Shown in pieces: positions 1 to 11,372 of a stretch of DNA of 64,000 nucleotides (the stretch's first letter is position 1; the number at the start of each line of letters is the position of its first letter). The position numbers and the translations under genes are program-made. The notes under the pieces were generated by a model. The model made no database searches, had not been told where the DNA came from, and saw only the letters and a program-made list of their open reading frames with translations. This DNA is from Guyanagaster necrorhizus (taxonomy: Eukaryota > Basidiomycota > Agaricomycetes > Agaricales > Physalacriaceae): contig NW_025064905.1 of the NCBI RefSeq assembly GCF_019112545.1, positions 248,784 to 312,783 of the forward strand, in the 5' to 3' direction.

Positions 1-434
1 ACGCCTGTCGACATGACGAGCGTGTCATTATCAAAATCTGGGTGGGAGGAGAGGAGCGAGTTGGTTTCCTTGACCATCGTCCATGCATCCTCTAGCCCTT
101 GCTTCCCCGTTACCGCGTTGGCGCAGCCACTGTTGACGACGACAGCCCGTGCCCTACCACCATTTTTGTTAAGAACTTCCTGAGAAACGACGACTGGTGC
201 GGCTTTGAAGGCATTTCGGGTGAAACAGGCTGCTGCTGACGTTGGACGAGTCGATGTCGAGAGTATGATGCCTACATCAGGCGTTCCAGGGACCTTTTTA
301 ATGCCTGCATGGATGCCAGTAAGGAGATATCCCGCAGGTAACGTTGTCGAAGGCAGAGGCTGGTGGTGGTGAGCCTTGGACGGTGCCGACTTGATTGTGA
401 CGGTCGACAAGAACCGTTTGGCGATGGCCGACAT
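1..434 (-). CDS. ARG7: Glutamate N-acetyltransferase (ArgJ/ornithine acetyltransferase), 5' part only
   Basis: This is the N-terminal 144 codons of the mitochondrial ArgJ-family enzyme. The family moves acetyl groups from N-acetylornithine to glutamate in the cyclic arginine pathway. The start is the ATG at 434-432, followed by a Ser/Thr/Lys-rich stretch that fits a mitochondrial presequence. Family signatures read in one open frame: PDVGIILS, ACFTRNAFKAAPVVVSQ, RARAVVVNSGCANAVTGKQG and, at the window edge, TLVMSTGVIG-type residues. The gene runs off the left end, so the autoprocessing Thr that splits the alpha and beta chains is not visible. I see no intron in this part. Confidence 0.93.
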   Translation of the reverse strand, partial: MSAIAKRFLSTVTIKSAPSKAHHHQPLPSTTLPAGYLLTGIHAGIKKVPGTPDVGIILSTSTRPTSAAACFTRNAFKAAPVVVSQEVLNKNGGRARAVVVNSGCANAVTGKQGLEDAWTMVKETNSLLSSHPDFDNDTLVMSTG

Positions 435-912
435 GGGAGAAAGAGTTCAACCACCTTTGATACAACTAACTGTATTTTAGGGACTACAGCTAAATTCACT
501 CACTGAGCTGTATTGCTATTGGTACGGAAAGTACGATAAGCTGTTCATTTCCCAGCTAGACTGCTCTGTGAAGCATACAGCAGTCTACCAAGCTTTGCGG
601 GAAACGAGGGAACCCTTTCGGCCAGACCGAAATTATTCCTATCTTCCATCTACCACCGCTCCGTTACTCGAACAATTGACGTACCCAAGTGTCAAGTGCA
701 ACACGACTGCTGCATCGATGGTGAAGGAACAAAATAGATGAAAAGCCCCGGCTACATATAGCCTCCGGTCCATTTGCGCCTATTTTGCCGAGAAGGCAAT
801 ACCCTCCTCAATCCCATTACTGATTTAAATAAGTAGGTCTATATGATACCATCTAAACGACCTTCTATGCGCGATCCAGTGTGCAAGAAACTAGGTATAC
901 CTAATATTGAGA
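435..912. other. Intergenic, upstream of ARG7
   Basis: 478 bp between the ARG7 start and the stop of the transporter gene, both read leftward. It holds the ARG7 promoter and the transporter 3' UTR. I see no convincing coding frame or RNA gene. Confidence 0.6.
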
Positions 913-2275
913 CTACTCTGGTTTGGGATTTTCTTTTCTGAGACCTGCTTCAACATCATCCATGGGAACACGGTCGTACTCCTTTGAAATGGCGGGCTGA
1001 GACTCCTGGTGCTTGACCCATGTATAGTAGAGTGATCCAAAAAGGATAATGGCAATAGAAGATGCGCGGCCACTATTTAACTGTGATTAGAATAAAACCC
1101 TTGTAGATATACGCAGCTGTACTCACGTCGTAATTATGTCGTGGAACAGCCACATTCCCAAGAGCGATGCAGCAACGCCCCGGACTGCGGAAGAAATCAT
1201 GTGGGTAATAGGCGAGGTAACCTTGATAGACAGCAGGCTGGCAATGCTCATCAGGAAGCCTAGAATGCCCTGTACATGAAACGGTCAGACTGATAATCGG
1301 CAATATCTTGTGCGCTCCTTACAGTAATTGCGGAACCCCATAGGAATGTTTCTAGAGCACTCATCGTACCCGCCGACCGCACAAGCTCATCAACTCCGAA
1401 CAGCAGCTTTATCACCCCTGGCACTTCACCAGCCAGAATGATGATAGGTACCAATACAATTGCGCTGAGAAGATTGGTGTACCACGATAGCAACAAGGCA
1501 CTGCCATTGACAACACTCAGACTCTGCTTGATGACAACGGAATGCGTAGCTGTGATCACGGAGCTGACGACACCAAAGAATACTCCCACAAGGGATACGT
1601 GGGTTCCGTCGAGAAAAACGCCGACGAAAAAGCCGAGGGTGACACCGACACATGCTAGGATTATGCGAAGCGATGGCCTAGAGTGCAAAACGATAAAGGA
1701 CGTCCCGACGGTAAACGGCAAAACAAGACCCCGAGCCACTTGGTAGAAGGAAGCATCGACGTATTTGAGTGTGTAGTTGCTGAAGCTGGAAGGAGGTGAG
1801 CATAAATGAGATGCATAAAGGCCTAAACTTTCCTGAGACCAATAACATTTAAGCCTACCATCGGCACCAGTCCCCTGCATGTTTTGAGATCAAAGGTAAG
1901 CTTATCCGGAAGGAACCGCATCGTGTCGGAAACCAAAAACAGGATGACGGCGATCATGAGCTGCATTTGTAGGAAAAAGAGGGGCGTTTCTGTCGTGTTG
2001 AGGACCCATTTGTTACTGTAGGCAAAGTGAGGTACAGCAAAATAAGGGGTGAACGAAAGGCACGCACGCCATTACCATCTACCGAAGACATTATCAGCTA
2101 GGAGCAAATTAATCGGAAAGAGTACGCACCGACAAGGCGGCCACGAGGTAGAAAACCACAACACCCGTCTGAAAATCCACAAAATATTCAATACTGTGAA
2201 GAAAGTCGACCGCCTGAAAAAGAGACATACGACGAGGCCTTTTGAGGCCGGTTTTCCAGGATTTTGAGGGCTCAT
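913..2275 (-). CDS. Nucleotide-sugar transporter of the TPT/DMT superfamily, GDP-fucose transporter (SLC35C1)-like
   Basis: A multi-pass membrane protein of 347 aa, most like Golgi GDP-fucose transporters. The family exchanges cytosolic GDP-fucose for lumenal GMP. Seven coding exons: 2275-2231, 2168-2130, 2078-2068, 2015-1833, 1785-1323, 1269-1127 and 1072-913. Their sum is 1044 nt, in frame throughout. Recognisable stretches are NYTLKYVDASFYQVARGLVL, SWYTNLLSAIVLVPIIILAG and, near the C terminus, TSPITHMISSAVRGVAASLL. Exon 3 is only 11 nt. The intron after 1833 seems to begin with GA (exon end CTCAG, intron gaaagt) and end with AG. An in-frame GTG at 2308 lies upstream, but the ATG at 2275 gives a normal short N terminus. 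The substrate is inferred; GDP-mannose or UDP-sugar transport is possible. GMD and GDP-fucose synthase in the same window favour GDP-fucose. Confidence 0.82.
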
Positions 2276-2680
2276 TGGAATGCTCTTTATTTCCACCAAG
2301 AAGGCCACCGAGGATAATACCAGAAAGGGAGGAGGATAACGAATGCAAGGACTGGAAGGTGAGTGTAGAGAAACAAAATTAGCAGTCCATCGACAAAAAG
2401 TGATGGTGTCGGAAAGAGTTTACGACAAGTTGCCTGCGGCGTAGCCCTGGTGGTGATCGTGGGAATTCCGGGAACCGGGAAGTAGCCGGACCAACGCGAC
2501 GCGTCCGAAATTGAAAATTGCCTCTTGCACGTCAACGTTCAACTTTCACTGGGATTTACGCTTTTGAATCCAAGAAAAATCATGGAAGACGATTCGGAGA
2601 GAGGATCACCGCGGCCCTCGACGAGAATCCAGAATGAATGTTGGTGGTGTCGTTGTTGATAATGCAGGGCGGTATTGACG
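2276..2680. other. Divergent promoter region between transporter and MRE11
   Basis: 405 bp separate the two start codons. The open frame running leftward through 2287-2535 has no homology I can see and I do not call it a gene. Confidence 0.5.
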
Positions 2681-5382
2681 ATGTCTTTGACAGTCCCTGA
2701 CGATACGATAAAGATTATGCTGGCAACTGACAATCACATTGGATATCTAGAGCGGGACCCCGTTCGTGGTCAGGACTCTATCAATACCTTCCGGGAGATC
2801 CTGCAACTGGCGGTGAAACACGACGCGCGTGGTTGTCTTGCACCTCGCTTTCATTAACTAAACATTATACAGGTTGACTTTATTTTGCTCGCTGGTGATC
2901 TCTTTCACGAAAACAAGCCTTCTCGAAGCTGCATGTATAATACCATAGCTCTGCTGCGCGAATACACTATGGGTGATAAACCGGTCCAAGTCGAACTAAT
3001 GAGCGATCCAGATGATGGAAAGGCGGATGGTTTCTTGTACGTCACCTTACAGTATTTCCTTGCCAATCTCTCCGACATGCGCCAGGTTCCCTGCCATCAA
3101 CTACGAAGATCCCAACTTCAACGTCGGCATCCCGGTATTTTCGATCCACGGCAACCATGATGATCCTCAGGGCGCTGGTGCAGTGAGTTTGCATATCCCA
3201 ATATTTCCTGCGTCTAAATCACAATTAGGCCGGTGCTTTGTGTGCCTTGGACGTTCTCTCCGTATCCGGTCTTTTGAATTATATGGGCAAAATTGATCTC
3301 CCAGTATCAGACGCCGAAGCTCCAACAACGGGGATCGCTGTTCGTCCTGTGCTTCTGCGAAAAGGAAACACACATCTTGGGATGTACGGCATCGGTAACG
3401 TTAAAGACCAGAGAATGCACTTTGAGCTTCGGAGTAACCGCGTTCGCATGTTCATGCCAACAAACAAGGAGGAATGGTTTAACATACTGCTTTTGCACCA
3501 AAATCGGTATGATTGACAGTTTCCTCGATGCCTCTCTGCTCAGTGTTCTCAGCGTCAAGCATGGTCCTCAAGAGTCCGTTCCAGAGGGTATGTTTGACGA
3601 TAGCATAGATCTGGTTGTGTGGGGTCATGAGCACGATTGTCGTATCGTCCCAGAGCCAGTTTCAGGCAAAGACTACTATATCACTCAACCTGGCTCCTCT
3701 GTTGCAACATCCCTTGCCGACGGAGAGGCACTGGAGAAGTAGGCCGCCCGGATTTACTGTCTACCTTAACTCATGATCTCCCCACAGACATGTTGCTCTA
3801 CTAAAAATCCAAGGCAAAGATTTCCAGCTGTCCCCGATTCCTCTACGGACAATCCGTCCCTTCGTAATTGAAGAAGTCGTCCTGAGCGAAGTCGCAGAAG
3901 AGGAAGGCTTCGAGCTGGATGACCAAATGGCTATCACCAAGTTCCTCAAAAGCAAGGTGAACATTCTGATTGATCAAGCGAACACGCTGTGGGACGAACG
4001 AAATGCGCGAGCAGTCGAGGAAGGCGATGAAGAGCTCTCGCGTATGCTTCCCCTTGTCCGACTCAAAGTGGACACCACTGGCGTCAGCGAAATGTCGAAC
4101 CCTATTCGTTTTGGGCAGGAGTTCCAAGGACGGATAGCCAATCCGCGAGATTTGCTGGTCTTCCACCGGACGAAGAAATCTACTCGGGCCTCAAAGGTGG
4201 CTATCGACCAGCCAGAACTAAGTATAGATGATCCCAATATGAGCGTATCAGAAAAGTTGGAGAAGGTGAGGGTGTCGACGTTGGTGAAAGAATATCTTGC
4301 GGCCCAGGAGCCACAGTTACTCGGTGAGAATGGCATGTCAGATGCCATACAGATGTTTGTGGAAAAGGACGACACGCATGCTATTCAATCGTAGCACTTT
4401 TGTTGTTTCCGATGATTTGTACTTGCTCATCCGTACTTTCTAGACATGTCGGCAAAGTTCTCAAGTCTATGATGAAGGATGTTAAAGCGAACGGAGAGAT
4501 CGACGAAGATGACTTTGACGACGTGGTATGCATATTCTTCATAACGAATTTCATACTTTCAGGCTAACTGGACTTGAAGCTCACGAAAGTCAGGGAGCAA
4601 CAAGAGAAGGACTATGAGGAAAGCCAGCGCCTGACAAAGTCAGCAAAAGCCAAGGTCTGCTCCGGATTCTCTGTTGACCCGGATTTGTTTAACAATCTCC
4701 GAATGCAGGGAAAAGCGAGAGCACAAGATTCCGATGCTCCCTCTGAAGATTCGATGATGATGGAGATAGACACAGGCAACATCGGCGGTGGCTCTGACTT
4801 TGACGAGTCGGATGAACCCGCACCTAAGAAGAAAACACCTGCGAAGAAAGCGTCAGCAGCGAAGAAAGCACCAGCCAAAAAAGCACCAGCCAAAAAGGCG
4901 CCCGCCAAAGCCCCTGCAAAAGGTCGAGGAAAGAAACAAATCGATGTACGTAAACTTGTATTGCATCAAAGCCGTCGTTTCAAAGTGAACCTTTCTTTAG
5001 AGTGACTCGGATGAAGTTATTGAGGTGCCGGATGAGATCGACGACGATGACGACGACGAAGATGAGGAAGAACCAGCGCCAAAACCCACAAAGAAGACAA
5101 ACAGGACTGCAGTACTCAGGTGTGTGTTATAACCCCAGGATATTTCGTCGTTCGTAACATGTTATTTCAGCCAAGCTGCGGCGAAGAAAGCTCCGGCTAA
5201 GAAGAAGGCTGCGGCACCGGTGGCCGCGAAGCAAACTCAACTTAGTTTTGCTCCCGCTGCGGGACGGTCCTCAAGAGCGGCTGCGACGAAGGCAAGGGCA
5301 AAAATTGTGGTGAGTGTTTCAGGGCATGTACTATTGAACTTGAACTAAGGGACAAACATAGGTCGATTCAGATAGTGAATGA
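2681..5382 (+). CDS. mre11: Double-strand break repair nuclease MRE11
   Basis: Mn-dependent nuclease subunit of the MRE11-RAD50-NBS1 complex, acting on DNA ends in the nucleus; 732 aa. Eleven exons: 2681-2824, 2873-3036, 3086-3182, 3229-3506, 3553-3738, 3788-4390, 4444-4525, 4580-4945, 5001-5119, 5171-5309 and 5362-5382. Phosphoesterase motifs are present: Asp17 and His19 (TDNHIGY), Asp57 ([11 protein letters not shown]), Asn126/His127 (GNHDDP), the HQNR loop, and His253/His255 (WGHEHD). The Mre11 DNA-binding domain follows at about residues 290-490. The C-terminal tail is disordered: repeats of KKAPA, an acidic run, a QTQLSFAP segment and an acidic end, DSDSE. Intron 1 has a GC donor (exon end CACGAC, intron gcgcgt), forced by the conserved join KHD-VDF. 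The start is the ATG at 2681; the TTG just before it was not used. Confidence 0.97.
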
Positions 5383-5495
5383 AGTGTGCTACGCTTAGCA
5401 CGGGCCTATTGCTTACAGGGAATGGTCGGGCTGGTCAATCGATACATTTTGTACGGTTGCGGCTATATACACTCATGTACTTCAGATACAGATCT

Positions 5496-7047
5496 ATGCT
5501 CAGAAGTCTATACAGTACTGTCCGTCGAAACACGTATACGGCAAACCCGGTCCGGCGTGATGCGCGTTCGTGGCGTGGGTATTTACAAATTTTTCCCAGT
5601 GCCATGATACTCTTTCCCTCCTGCCTGCCTGTGCGACATGTAGGATTCACTTTTCGTCGCTTACACTCTCTTCCCGGTATCACATCTGAAGTTCAATTCA
5701 CACAAGAAGAAGATAGCAACTTCTCACCCAGCCGTACCATCTCCGTCCGAAATCTTCCAAAGGACTACCTCGACGATATCAGTAGCATCCTTTCCACACT
5801 CAAGGTCAACCCGATAGAGACAGTATCTCCCGCACACTATGGCCGTGGGCTCCTAATTAACTGCCTTAGTGAAAAGCGTGCCGAAAAGTGCATCGCAAAT
5901 TATCACGACTCAGCACTGAGTTTACGGCTCGTGCGAACAAACAGATCCCTGGCTGCCTATCTCGTAGCTGCGATTGGATACACAGGACTATCAAGGTCAT
6001 GTATAATTGAGCACATACCTCGGGGCGTACCCGAGCGGCAGCTCAAGGCTATCATGTGTCCTCAACGACTCGGCAATCGACAGGATTTTGAGTCTTGGCA
6101 CTTTGACCAGAACGCATCACGGCTTGACGTCCGTTTCATGTGTCTGTCTCAGGCCATGGACGTGCGTGTTCTTTTCTACTTTATTGCTTTTAACTGATGA
6201 CTTTGTACAGGCAAAAGAAAACTTCTTCCGCTCTCCAGTGTTGCAAGGCGCCAAAATGACCTATCGCGACGCCGAAGAACCTGATTACGACTTTCCAGAT
6301 TGGTACACTCCCGAGGAAGAGCACCAGCAGAAAGTAAAACGTGCTGTGATCGTATCCAACATGACCGGCCCAGAGAAATCTCTTCCATGCCGGGAGTGGA
6401 CAAACGAGTGGCAAGCTATCTCCCCGACGTTGCTTTTCTGTGGGCTCCATCCTGCTAAAGACGTAAATACGATAACCTATCTGTCTCTTATAATCTGATG
6501 ATCCGAAGTAGTTGCTACACTTGGAATTTGCCACCTCAACCGCCGCGCAGCAATTTGTGAAACAATTCCAGTCCAAAGCCGATGAATTGGGCGTGGGGCT
6601 GGAGATACAAGAGACTCGATTCACCATTACGCGCAGTCTCGTTACGGCGATCAGCCTAGGCGCCTCGCGCACGCTGATCCTCAACATTAATGGCGACAAA
6701 TCAGTACCAGAAATGCGCGAGATATTCGAGCAGCAGGCTAACATAACACAGGTGACTCGCAGGCAAAGGTGTGTCTGACATTCCATGTTGCTTTCTCTTT
6801 AGCTCACGGTGTTTGCAGAGAGAAGGACACTGTATTTTTCATCACGTTCGAGAATGTCTGCTTAGCTATGCGTACAGTGATACGAATGGGGAGATTACTC
6901 AACAACGGCTTCCCTGGATTGACGGGGGCTATCATCGGCTTCCTGGGCGCTCCTTACCTGAAGCCTGTCATTCTGAGGGGTAAGACACGGGTCAAGATCA
7001 TTGACGGTGGCGCGGCAAAGGAGACGTTGAGCATGCTACATCGGTAG
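5496..7047 (+). CDS. RNA-binding (RRM-like) protein, probably mitochondrial
   Basis: A 467-aa protein in four exons (5496-6161, 6211-6462, 6512-6768, 6819-7047), in frame throughout. The N terminus is rich in Arg, Ser and Tyr and nearly free of acidic residues, as in mitochondrial presequences. Several beta-strand-like segments fit degenerate RRM folds: RTISVRNLPKDYLDD near residue 80, RAVIVSNM in the middle, SRTLILNINGD, and a last one with DTVFFITFENVCLAMRTV. No exact family is recognised. An in-frame ATG at 5379 overlaps the MRE11 stop codon. I prefer 5496 because the presequence-like segment begins there, and because starting at 5379 would overlap the neighbour. It lies 113 nt downstream of MRE11 on the same strand. 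Confidence 0.75.
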
Positions 7048-7169
7048 AGACCATGACGGTCCACGCGGGACGTCGTGCGGCACATTGGAAACACCAAGGA
7101 GGCACGTTAATTGGAGGATACTGCTCAAGATAGTATTGCAGTTGCATCCCGACATTCTAGGTACTCAGC

Positions 7170-8867
7170 TCAATACATGTATCGATAGTCATAATTGAGG
7201 TCTCCAAGCCTTTCTCTCTCCTTCTCTGTAACTTCCGGCGGCATACTTCTCGCTCTTCTTCTATTCTCGACCATGATCGCAACGAAATAGGCCGCACTTG
7301 ATACCATGCTCAAGCACACAAACGCCAGGCAAATCGCATATCCCTTCGTGTATTTCGGGCCATCCCCCGTCGGAAATGAGAAAGAGGCAATGATACCTCC
7401 AATGTTACCAAAGGAAACCTGCCACGCCGAACCCACAGCGCGTCGTGTGTGGCCCGCCAAATTGGTGTTGAACCACCCGATGATGATAGGCATTGAAGTA
7501 TAAGCACCTGATGCGGCAAGAAAGAGTGCGCCGTACTTGATACTGTGCCGCGTCGGGTCTGACAACAATATGGCGAAACCGATGAGACAGACAGCAGCGG
7601 AGATGAAGGTAAAGAACCATCGGTGGCGTAAACGGTCAGAAATAAAGGCCAGTGCCATAGCAAAGCCGAACGCAGCCGCCCATGGTGGAACGGAATGTAG
7701 CTGAGATTGAATAGCTGGGTTACGGTGTTTGATTAGAAAATTCTGAGACCGAAAATGCAACACAACACGCACTTCCGTATCCTAATTGATTAATGATCGT
7801 TGGTGCAAAATAAGCGTATCCGTACGCCGGAACAATGAGGCCAAAATATGCGAAGCCCCCAATGATAATCTTGTCTATTTATGAATGAATAAGCGGGTTC
7901 CAAGAAGGGTTGCAGACAAACACTGACAGTCTGTCAAAACTGCTAGATTATCGCGCCATGTTGCCTTCTCTTGATGAGCGGATGCACCAACGTCGGCAGC
8001 CAGACGCTTCTTGACAAACTCGCGCTCCTCCTTGCTCAGGAATTCCGCCTCTTCGGGGAAATCAGGTAACAAGAAGAACCACGCAATACCGAAAAGAGCC
8101 GTGGCAAGACCCTCTACAATGTCGCTCAGCTTGCACTATCATGCCAATGCACCGTCGACTCGCCTAGGATGAACACCCATCTCCACCCACCATAACCCCT
8201 TACACCATCCATTTTCCCAATGGCGCTGGCTAACAACCCACCGAACGCACCAGCCAAAGTCGTCGAGCAGAAAAAGAACGTATACCGCTTCTGTGACTCT
8301 TCTCTGCGATACCACATTGCCAAGAGGTAAAAGCATCCCGGAAACATGCCTATCGGTTAGGGTAAGCACAGCGAAACCCACAGACGCGTATATACTCGCC
8401 CGCTTCAAAGACCCCAAGAAACCACCGCGTCGCCATGAGACCGCCAAAGTTCTGGACGAATCCTTGCAGCATGGTGACGAGACCGAACAAAGTCATGCAT
8501 ATAGACAGCCAGATGTGCGGTTTCAGCTTCTTCAGCAAGATATTCGAGGGTATCTCGCACAGGATGTACGGAACGAAGAAGATGACAAGGGCGGTGCTAT
8601 ACTGATTCCCGACGAGCTTCAAGTCGTCCTTGAGTCCGAACAATACCGCATTCGAAATGTTCACGCTGGAAAAACGGCCAAGATGAATTCTTTCCTGGCA
8701 TCAAATTCTCGAACATACCGGTCCAGAAAAGCGAGGGTATACATCACACAGATATACGGGAGCACATGCAGATCAATTTTGAGCAGTAATTTGCGCTCGT
8801 CGATGTCATTGTTTGCCAGCTCGTCGTGGGCGGTTTCGGCGGAGAATTTTTCCACAGAAGAGACCAT
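7170..8867 (-). CDS. MFS transporter, Dal5/Tna1-type anion:cation symporter
   Basis: A 477-aa plasma-membrane permease of the allantoate/nicotinate (Dal5, Tna1) family. Six exons: 8867-8719, 8665-8400, 8349-8164, 8113-7928, 7874-7773 and 7714-7170. Family marks: DIDERKLLLKIDLHVLP before helix 1, LDRVNISNA after it, the MFPGCFYLLAMWYRREE amphipathic loop, GGWRWVFILEG, and QSQLHSVPPWAAAFGF in the second half. Twelve hydrophobic helices fit the reading. Two introns (8399-8350 and 8163-8114) start with gcgagt, so they are GC-AG introns. Both are forced by phase and by the conserved joins FEAG-MFPG and FIL-EG. The substrate cannot be told; small organic anions such as allantoate, nicotinate or pantothenate are typical. 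Confidence 0.9.
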
Positions 8868-10289
8868 GATAGGTGATGAAGAAACTGCCTGCCATTTGCT
8901 CGGTTATTATAAAATCGCGGTGGTCCTTTGGGTCAAAAACGGTTTGATCGGCCGAAGAACATCTGATTCGAGTTCGGAGATTGAGTGACCCCAGGGATGC
9001 ATCAGCCGGATATTACGATATGGACGTGGAGGCGTAGTTAACTGTAAGCATCTGAAGACGACTTTGGAGTGATTGATGGTGTCCGAGTCGGATCTTGTGG
9101 TCTCAGTGTCTCTTCGCTAACCGCTGTAATTATAAGGGACATCGATTTGCTACAGGAGCGCAGCCTTCACCGAAGGTTGCTGATTGTAGCCGCTACAACG
9201 ATAAACAAAGCACACACGGCAAGCGTAAAACTGACAGTAACTTTGGTCATGAAAGCAGATAACATCCAGATGAACGTTGTTCTAGAGGAAGCAGAGGGGA
9301 GCAGCCATGAAATCGATTAGGCAACGGTAGAGAAGCTCTGACGAGTCGTAGTAGTTGGAAGACCGGCGAGTCCTGCATCTACTCCTAGCATTGTGGATTC
9401 CAACACTACATTTTGAAGAGAGGAACAAATCGGAAATAAGCGCCGCTTTCAGACGTCGAAAAGAAAAATCGGGACCCCGGTCCGGAAGATCGACGTATTG
9501 CTAGATCGGGGATTTCGGCCCGGTGAATCCGGAAATATATTATTTTGACGCCTTGCATTTTTCTCGCTGCAACTTCCCGAGCTTGAACGTTTGAAACTCC
9601 CATCCTAGTTTCAACGAGATGATCAGTGCTTAGTCGAACCGAAGCCCGTGTATGGGCTTGAAGCTAGTTGAAGCTGAAGCTGCAAGGACGGAACCAGAAC
9701 GTCCAATCCACACGGACCCGGTAGTGGCGCCTAGTGTCTCCTTCATTACATTCATTACCGACACGAATTCATTCATCTAATATTTACCATTCCTAGAAGC
9801 ACGTTTAAGCACGGGGCCGCGACATTCGGAAAACCGGCACACTCAGAAAGAATGCATTTTTATATATTACAGTACGTACATGATATCAACATCACGTCTC
9901 GTATTTCACTACTATAGCTATCAAAACATTGACAAAGATGGATGAATAAAAGACCTACAGGTAAGGACAGTACTTATCGACAATTAATAGCTGGTATGAG
10001 CAATAACTGAAGGTATACGTAATCAAATGAGAGCGAGAGAAAACTTCTAGGATTATCTTAGGAATAAAATAATAGCGGAACCGGGAGGAGACCCAAGTCA
10101 GGAAAACGAAGGGCGTGGGTCAATTTGAGGTACACAGAGAGCATAAGGAGTGGCAGGAAAGCAGAGTTGGGCGATAGGTGCGAGAAAGCAATACAGAGAA
10201 AGCAGAAAAGAGAAAACAAATCTGGAGGAAGACGAATGTCAGCTCAGATAAATGAGGTGGGTGGAAATTAAGAACACATACCCGACAAA
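8868..10289. other. Intergenic 1.4 kb
   Basis: Between the divergently placed permease start and the 3' end of the Pro/Ser-rich gene. Short frames on both strands (for example 9069-9320 and 9406-9603) have no protein-like features. I see no repeat or RNA gene. Confidence 0.5.
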
Positions 10290-11372
10290 TTATATTTGAG
10301 AGCACAAACTAGACCGCGCGGTGTAATACGCTGAAGTCACGGAATGGGCGTCATCATCCTGGCACGGCGGTAAGAATGACGGTTGAACGGGAGTCTCGAC
10401 AGCTTCCTCCTGCAACGACTCAGAATCCGAGTCCGTCATGTCGACCCAATCAGCCTCGTGAGTCTCAAACTCAACCAAGGAACGCTGTGGCGTTCCCGGA
10501 GGAGACACCGGAAGCCCATTCTCGCCCAACACCAGCCGATACGGATTGTAATCCAGCGTCAAACGTGTATTGGGTTTGATGGGGCGGGTGTCGTGCAAGG
10601 TAAGGCTAAGAGGGAAGGGCGAGCCGGTGCGCCTATGCAATCCACGGCGTGGACCAAGAGGGTTAAGAGGGTTATAAGTGGGGAGTTCGCTCCGTTGAGT
10701 AGCGGGCAGGTCGAGCGTCCAATGCGACGCGTATGGGTGACGTTTTCGAGGCGAGGGAGTGGCGGGAGGACTAGGAAGGGGGCAGGAAGGTGGAGCATAT
10801 CGAGGCGGAACGAGAGGAAGCGGGGTAGGGCAGAAACTCATTTTCTTGGGAATGTGGTATCCGGGATAAGGAGAGACGTGGATAATTTGTACGGAGCCTT
10901 TGGCAAAGGGATCATTGATATCGCCTGTGCTAGTCGACGACTGCTCGCTGTCGGTCCAAACGGACTCGGTATCAGTCCGGGTAGACGAGGAAGTAGGTGA
11001 GCTAGGCGGGGAGCTGAGAGGCCGTTCCTTACACGAGTTTCGGGCTTCGAGCTCCTGGCGAGATGGAATGGGAAGGTAAGGAACAAACTCGGACGACTTG
11101 GATGCTACTAGAGAGACAGTGGGAATGGGTAAGGCGGGAGCCTGTGGGAGCTCTGGTAGAGGAAGGCGCTGGCGAGACGGCGAGACAAGCTGCCTGAGTT
11201 TTGAAAAGACAGTGGACGTCGATGTCGGCCTGGGCGGCGACGGCGAGTCGAACGAAGAGGTGGGGGTAGGGACGCGAATAGAGACATCCGGCTCGTGGTC
11301 GAGGTCGAGCGCGTTCTCGACGAGCGAGGCGAACTCGTCGATGGAGAAGGGAGTTGAACGAGTGGATGCCAT
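10290..11372 (-). CDS. Pro/Ser-rich protein of unknown function
   Basis: A single-exon frame of 360 codons starting with an ATG at 11372-11370. The protein is rich in Pro, Ser and Thr, with many SP and TP sites (SPPSSPTSSS, PSPPATPSPRKR), and is probably mostly disordered. It opens with a short possible helix, SIDEFASLVENALDLD, and ends with an acidic segment followed by a Ser/Tyr-rich tail. The density of SP/TP sites suggests a proline-directed kinase target, which is inference. No domain is recognised. The antisense frames over the same stretch are composition shadows. Confidence 0.7.
   Translation of the reverse strand: MASTRSTPFSIDEFASLVENALDLDHEPDVSIRVPTPTSSFDSPSPPRPTSTSTVFSKLRQLVSPSRQRLPLPELPQAPALPIPTVSLVASKSSEFVPYLPIPSRQELEARNSCKERPLSSPPSSPTSSSTRTDTESVWTDSEQSSTSTGDINDPFAKGSVQIIHVSPYPGYHIPKKMSFCPTPLPLVPPRYAPPSCPLPSPPATPSPRKRHPYASHWTLDLPATQRSELPTYNPLNPLGPRRGLHRRTGSPFPLSLTLHDTRPIKPNTRLTLDYNPYRLVLGENGLPVSPPGTPQRSLVEFETHEADWVDMTDSDSESLQEEAVETPVQPSFLPPCQDDDAHSVTSAYYTARSSLCSQI

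Noticed and set aside
2287..2535. 82-codon minus-strand frame upstream of the transporter
   Set aside because: It has no homology, does not splice to the transporter in phase and lies in the divergent promoter.
5379..5495. Upstream ATG overlapping the MRE11 stop, giving a 39-residue longer RRM-like protein
   Set aside because: The presequence-like segment starts at 5496, and the longer form would overlap the MRE11 coding end.
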